Of a stretch of DNA of 64,000 bases, positions 58,786-64,000 are shown piece after piece. The DNA comes from Buddleja alternifolia. Taxonomy: Eukaryota; Streptophyta; Magnoliopsida; Lamiales; Scrophulariaceae. How positions within the stretch are numbered: position 1 is the stretch's first letter; each line of letters opens with the position of its first letter. A program made the position numbers and the translations under genes. The notes under the pieces are model-generated. The model was not told the origin of the DNA. It did not search any database and worked only from the letters and a program-made list of their open reading frames with translations. Where the stretch lies: the NCBI GenBank assembly GCA_019426215.1, contig CM033394.1:42778423-42842422 (forward strand), in the 5' to 3' direction.

Positions 58786-60003
58786 ATGAATCACTGTGCG
58801 ATCCAGAAGAACAGCTTTGCCGCCTGTGAGGAGATGATGGGCGGCGCCGCCGTGGGCTGTAGATCGGAGATGAGAGAGACGGTGGTTTGCCCCAAGCCGC
58901 GGCGGCTCGGCCTAATCCACGCCACCCTTAATGAGCCTTCTTATGTCAGACCCTTGAGATGGCATGCCAGGTAAATTTTGTAATATTTTCACCCCTTTTT
59001 GGTCTTTTCCTATTTACAATATTTTATATGGATTCTGATTTATATTTTTGTGATTTGATTGACAGCCATCACCAAGATGTTTGTGATGCAAAAGCTGGAA
59101 ATGAACTTCTGGACATCATCCTAGCAAAGGTTTGTTTTCTTTATATGTATATGTGTGTGTATGTATGTATGTATTTTTAAATTTATTTAATTGTAAAAGT
59201 TATTTATTTTTCTTGAATGTATGGATCATTCACTATGCATCATTTTATGCTTACCTTAGTACAACGACATGTGTGTGGACACTTTTTTTTATCACAAGAA
59301 AGCACACGTTTGAAATAATATCTAATTTTTGGGCCACAAAGCAAAATCACAATATATTTGTGGCCTTAAACAGGAATTCGTGTCTTAATTTAATGCAACA
59401 AAAGTTTTTCAGGGTTGTGATTGAATTGAAAGATTTGCGGGCTAAGAATTTCACAGTTATAATAACCCTTTAGTTATCTTTTTTAGTTAATTTTTTCATT
59501 TATGCTTGATGAGTTCAGAAATTTATTCTAGGGTAAATTGTATAGACACCCCTTGGCCTTGGATCTTGATTATAAAAGAATTCGAGATTTGAGAAATTAC
59601 TTCGTAAAGGCATCTTCTTACAATTCGACACTAGTCATATTACAACTTTTACCCCTCTTAATTTACAATTTCACTAAATTTGGCTTTTGATTTGCAGGGT
59701 GGTGGTTGTGGTGCTGATCAATCAGCTACACCGATAGCCTCGTCGCCCCCATTTTTTTCGGGGTCTCCGCCGAGCAGAGTATCTAACCCACTAATTCAAG
59801 ATGCACGATTTGGAAATGACGAATTTACCCCCGTCTCTCCACGAGCAATCCCAACCCCATCCGGGCTGGCTCCTTCCCCTTCCTCCACCCGCAAAGGTGG
59901 ATGCGTTAGGGCTAATTTTGGTAATAACCCAGCGGTGAGGGTCGAGGGTTTCGACTGTCTTGACCGTGACAGGCGCAACTGCAGCATCCCGACCCTGGCT
60001 TAA
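58786..60003 (+). CDS. Plant-specific protein of unknown function
   Basis: Three coding exons, 58786-58970, 59066-59129 and 59698-60003, with GT-AG borders, give 184 aa. The protein starts MNHCAIQKNSFAACEEM. It has a conserved-looking VVCPKPRRLGLIHATLNEPS block followed by RPLRWHASHHQ and a short helix AGNELLDIILAK. A Pro/Ser-rich disordered middle (SPPFFSGSPPSR, FTPVSPRAIPTPSG) follows, then a C-terminal block VRVEGFDCLDRDRRNCSIPT. From memory this resembles an uncharacterised land-plant family (Arabidopsis At5g21940-like). There is no transmembrane segment, signal peptide or catalytic motif, and SP/TP sites suggest phosphorylation. A leader intron and an ABRE-like/TATA promoter precede it. 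The start is the first ATG after the leader-intron acceptor. Exon 3 ends in TAA with no later frame. Confidence 0.88.
59531..59690. mobile_element. MITE end fragment in intron
   Basis: AGGGTAAATTGTATAGACAC followed by a GATTATAAAAGAATTCGAG stretch matches the left end style of the RPL15 intron 2 MITE (40979), including GAGATTTGAGAAAT(C/T)AC. No right end was found; the fragment ends near the exon 3 acceptor. Confidence 0.55.
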
Positions 60004-60692
60004 AGCGTAATTTTGCACCATTCTGATCAAATGTGAAAAAGAGGGATCATTGATCATTGATCGTTTTGCCTTAGTAGTGTATATATAAATTAATTATGTT
60101 TCTAAAGCGTCTGTAATTAAGAGAAGGGTCTGTGATGTAAGTATGAGTTTGAGTTAATTTGACTAAGGAATAATTTTTTATGGTTTTTAGGAAGGTCTCA
60201 AGGGCAACCCCTCTTTGTAATAGTGTAAGTAAAGAGATGAGAGGAGGGGGCCTTATGGTAATTTTACGGCCCTTGTTGGGGTCAGTTTAGAGATTTCAGT
60301 AGGCGGCTTTGTGTGGAGGAGAATCTGTATAAAAGAAATATATTATATATTTATATATTTAATATCTACTTAGTTGGCGTCGTGTCATCATGTTTTGGAG
60401 GCATATTCGCTTTGTAAATACCAAGATATTATTATGAATATCTCTTTTTATAATTTTTCTCCTTTACTTAGTTGTTTGTGATTGCGTGTTGTTTTATCTT
60501 TTTTTTTTCTAAGGTATTAAGTGATTCCGTGTCGTTATTTTCTTGTTTTTCTAATTTTTTACATGATGCCATAACTGGTGCTGTAAAGGCAGGTGTTATC
60601 ACTTATGACACGTGATTGGTACCTAAGTGAATCAGGCTTGGATTTTATGATATACTTATTTCGCAAATAGAAAAAAAAGAATTAGGTTTAGA
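60004..60692. other. 3' flank of the 58786 gene
   Basis: Likely 3' UTR to about 60440 (AT-rich, AATATCT/AATAATT signals), then intergenic DNA. No gene. Confidence 0.4.
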
Positions 60693-61440
60693 TTTATGAC
60701 ACATGGATACGGGTAAGTTAATTTTTAAAAAATTTAGGACACGGTATGATTCGAACACAACTACCTGGATTATTATATATATATATTTATATATTATAGA
60801 CTTATAAATATCTATTAGACAATATAAAAGAAAATTTAACATTAAACAATAAAATTAAGCATGCCCTAAACTCCAAACAAAACATACATAATCTTTCGCA
60901 GTGAGAAGTTCTTTAACCTTCCGCCAGTTAGAAAATAGGCTAAAAATCTATATCAAATTAAGAATTAATTTACCCCAAGGCCAAAGCAGTTCAATTTTAT
61001 ACTATAGAAGAAAGAAAAATACAATAATATTGTTGAATTAAGGATTAAATAGTCTAATTAAAGTTTCATATCTGAATTCTAATTCGGGGAATGGGGTATT
61101 TTGCGAGCCCAAAATCGAGAGAAGGCAGCTAGTGGCTTTCCTCAGTTGCCAGAGGTGGCAACATGTTCTTTTTCTAGTGGGGTGGGATTGTTTGATTGTG
61201 GTGGTATAAGGATTTGAGACGAGGGGGTGAGTTGGGAGATAAATCTGCAATGCGAGGGAGTGAGAAAAAAGTGAGGAGTGAATTTCAACATTTTTCTTTT
61301 CATTTTGGATCATGTAGTTTCATAGATATCTAAATAAGCACCGAAAATCCTGAAAGTGTCTGCCACGTGTCTGAGCTATGTTCGTGTCTTCCGTGTGTCT
61401 GATACTGCAAGGATCTATTTTTTGAAGTGTCCGTGCATCA
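60693..61440. mobile_element. hAT-like element with GGACACGG words
   Basis: A perfect 10-bp direct repeat TAGGTTTAGA flanks it (60683-60692 and 61441-61450). The ends are loosely inverted: TGACACATGGATAC at the left and TGATGCACGGACAC from the right (10 of 14). GGACACGG, GTGTCTG and GTGTCCGTGC words cluster near both ends. It is 748 bp long. The two extra repeated bases beyond a hAT 8-bp duplication could be chance. Confidence 0.65.
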
Positions 61441-61539
61441 TAGGTTTAGACTAACTCAATATTAAATGTAATTTACTTGTCATCGTATAATTAATTGAGT
61501 TTGGTTGAACTCTATACAGACTCTGAATTTGTGTTTATT

Positions 61540-61930
61540 GCACTTCCAATCATTTGTATGGTAAATATTATCACACTTGTTTGGCATGTGTGTCAAAACC
61601 AATCAGTTACAGACAAGTGTCTATCCACAAGAAGAGTGTTATAACATTTGTATGACATGTATGTAAAAATTAATATGATGATAAGAGTAATTGTTCGTAA
61701 CGCAAGTACCATCACACTTAGTTGGGCATGTACGTCAAAATTAGTCAGATGAAGGCAAGTATCATTAATGAAGTGTTATCGTACTTGTTTGACATGTACG
61801 TAAATATCAATCAAAAGAACAGAATAACCAACCATAAAGTAAGTATTATCTGACAAGAACGTCAAAACCAATTGTACGAAGGCAAGTGTTAACACACTTG
61901 TTTAACTAGTAACAGAATCAATCAGATAAT
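61540..61930. repeat. Irregular minisatellite
   Basis: Degenerate units of about 60-75 bp carry ATCACACTTGTTTGGCATGT, GTACGTCAAAA, CAATCAGATGAAGGCAAGT. About six can be traced (near 61566, 61640, 61706, 61780, 61850, 61890). Confidence 0.65.
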
Positions 61931-62369
61931 AAAGATAATTTAGTTTGCATGATATAGTTAACTTGAGTTTGATTGAATTCTAGTGATAAATATGATTTAT
62001 TTATGATTGTATAATTAATCGATCGAATTCTAAATAATTTTGAAATTCTCAAATGATGATGCCTTGCTTGTTTGCCACGCGAAAGCACGAAAAGGATGTG
62101 GGGTATGTGATCCATTCGGCGTGATGTAGCTTCATACTTTAGCATGCATCATTTCTTGATATATCTCGGCAGGTGAGGTCATAATGCGAATATATTCGCG
62201 GGAAAGAAGAACAACATAGAAAAAGAAACAAACCGTCGTGGAAGACAAATATAAATATAGTGAATGATTTCAGACATGAAAATTTTAAGTGCTATAAGCT
62301 TTATATCTTTTTGGATGATATAAATCATGTGGTAGACTATATATTGGAGGCTTTTTGTTTTTGTCTAAT

Positions 62370-62401
62370 ATGTTTATATATATATATATATATATATATA
62401 T
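62370..62401. repeat. (TA)n microsatellite
   Basis: Uninterrupted TA dinucleotides, about 15 units. Confidence 0.95.
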
Positions 62402-62479
62402 GATAGAAACGAGGGGCTCGAGAAATATATAAACGTCAAGCTTCTCTCTTTTCAGTGGGATGCATTTTCAAGATAAAAT

Positions 62480-62790
62480 TATGTGGCTCCAGTCAAAGTG
62501 AAACTATCTTGCGCAAGAATGTTCGGTGTACATGAAAGCAAGTGCATGCCACATCATTTTGTTGCTATTGTTGAAAACTATTTCATATGTGCTTATGATG
62601 AGTATGCTACTATGCCATCTCACATCGAATGGACACGAGGTGCTCGAGAGGCATATAAGCCCTAAACACCTCTCTCCCAAGCGAGATGTCTTTTTCGGAC
62701 CAAATTGTGGTAGCTCCAATCAAAATAGATGATACCTCGAAAAAGAATATTCAATATATGAAAAGGCACATGCATACCACATCAGTTACA
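62480..62790. repeat. ~226-bp diverged direct repeat
   Basis: GTGGCTCCAGTCAAAGTGAAAC (first 20 bases at 62482) and GTGGTAGCTCCAATCAAAAT (62708) begin two units. Both run through CTCG/CTTGCG..AAGAAT, ATGAAA and TGCATGCCACATCA / TGCATACCACATCA. Open frames here (62483-62732) overlap each other on both strands and are not called. Confidence 0.6.
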
Positions 62791-64000
62791 TTTCATTTTC
62801 GTTTCTTTTGTTTTCATTTTAGGGAATAGCCAAGGGGTCAATTCCTTTTGACATTATTATAAAATTTTGTGGAACGTCGTGTTTGGGCCGCAACTAATGC
62901 TGACTAGGTGAGCGTGTTAAACCCCAATAGAGTATACAATGGTTTGAACATATTCATCACTACTCATTGTCGAATACACTACCGCTATGATTATATATAT
63001 TAGTTGATAACACACTCGATGTGTGTGCAATAAAATTAAACTTGATAAGAATATTTTCAAATATAATTAATTAAATTTAAATAAAAAATGACAAATGAGA
63101 AGAAAATTATATATAAAAAAAGAGTTGTGAAATAAATTTACAAAGAAATATAAATATTAAAAAGTAAAATATAAAAAGCTTTCAATGTTGGGACTTATGG
63201 ACCATGTTTCTTTTTTTTGTTGAAACACCATGTTATTGTTATTAGGCCACCTCACCAAAACGATTGAGGTGACATTATATCATTCATATGATGCATAACA
63301 CCTAGTTGATAAAATAAAATTACAATGGTTTTACCAAACCTGCTTGTCAGTGCAAAACAGTTTCCCTAGGATGCTTTTCAATTATTATAGTAAAGTACAG
63401 ATAAAAAGAATTCTAACACAAGTGACTCCGATTTAAGAGCATTCAAATCCATAATCGTTTTGTATAAAGAACACCCTAAACAAATATTAGGTAAAATTGT
63501 GAAAACTATTTCATTGGGAGAGACATATATATTATAACTCAAAGAATAACCCAATTGCAAGCTCCAAGAGTATAGAAAACTGTACTCTTGGGTATTACCA
63601 TATGTTATTGAAAATCTATTGGTTGGACATACATTGATTATAATTCTACTTAAGAAGACTTAATATATTGACATGGTAAGAATAACTTATTAGATAAAAG
63701 AAATACTAAGATTAAGTTCATTGTAATTGGATGGAGTTAACATATAATTTTACTACGTACAACCTCGACTAATAGTTTTAAGTTTTAATCTCAAATCAAG
63801 CTTGAGCCCAAAATAATAAAGTCTTTGAACTTGGAGCTGAGCGTAACTGAAGCCCAAACTTTGGTTAATCGGTCTCAGCTTGAGCCCAAGCTTAGAGAAA
63901 TTGAACAATTTCAAAATAAAACCTCAATCATTTCATACACATCTGTTAGAATATGAATAATAATGTAAACAAATTAAATCTTTATCAATAGAAAATGAAG
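62791..64000. other. Gene-poor AT-rich DNA to window edge
   Basis: No gene supported. At 63790-63895 AGCTTGAGCCCA words recur loosely, reminiscent of the repeat at 2396-2672. Confidence 0.4.

Noticed and set aside
59132..59473. 113-codon frame after exon 2 of the unknown gene
   Set aside because: It lies in the intron between two well-supported exons and has no domain; the exon 2 donor and exon 3 acceptor explain the locus.
59791..60057. Minus-strand frames opposite exon 3
   Set aside because: Shadow of the GC-richer coding exon on the plus strand.
1..64000. tRNA, rRNA or organellar insertions
   Set aside because: I looked for cloverleaf-type sequences and rRNA or plastid motifs on both strands and saw none; a tRNAscan or plastid search would be decisive.

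Overview
This is a window of an AT-rich, repeat-dense plant nuclear genome. The evidence is multi-exon genes with GT-AG introns, two nuclear genes for chloroplast proteins (TIC22-like and plastid ribosomal protein L15), a MIR399 microRNA locus, and plant-type CACTA, hAT, Mutator-like, PIF/Harbinger and LTR elements. The gene structures fit a eudicot. A Lamiales/asterid source is a weaker guess, resting on one repeat-encoded protein family (6188-10024) that I recall as abundant there.

Layout. 1-1999 is the 3' part of a CACTA transposon with the last exons of a Transposase_24-type protein, AGAGACGGA subterminal repeats and a CACTACAAG terminus. 4128-4376 is a MIR399 gene with two PHR1-type P1BS motifs and a TATA-like box upstream. 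5236-12103 is a 5'-truncated LTR retrotransposon with a decayed long ORF, a polypurine tract and a 1.9-kb 3' LTR. 12104-13846 is a DUF4283 (LINE-type) reading frame split by a solo LTR with a perfect target duplication. 14303-16622 is a dead LRR receptor-like protein gene split by two MITE-type insertions, in a cluster of four related Mutator-like elements (13848-19485), the last of which is itself nested with a hAT element. 20952-24876 holds a large foldback of ~190-bp units and two LTR remnants.

26444-29291 has three well-bounded non-autonomous DNA transposons. 29803-32958 is a complete seven-exon TIC22-like gene with an 0.87-kb MITE in intron 1. 33659-36391 is a CACTA-like element carrying five exons of a Ulp1 (C48) cysteine protease. 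37383-39060 holds two hAT-like elements. 39268-43289 is the four-exon plastid RPL15 gene. 43290-57600 is mostly gene-poor AT-rich DNA with a Mutator-like MITE (47328-47614), a Tourist-like MITE (49399-49827), a hAT element (53718-54340) and a 150-bp tandem repeat. 57608-60003 is a plant-specific gene of unknown function (184 aa) with a leader intron. The remainder to 64000 is another hAT-like element and minisatellite-like repeats.

Functional picture. The likely active host genes are MIR399 (phosphate-starvation signalling), TIC22-like (import across the plastid envelope), RPL15 (plastid translation) and the unknown-function gene. They do not form an operon or pathway cluster. The rest is a graveyard of nested transposons whose target duplications and restored frames let insertion order be read directly. 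I did not find a convincing wholly new system. The most informative items are the MIR399 promoter, the RLP and DUF4283 reading frames that become continuous when insertions are subtracted, the Ulp1-carrying CACTA and the long foldback.
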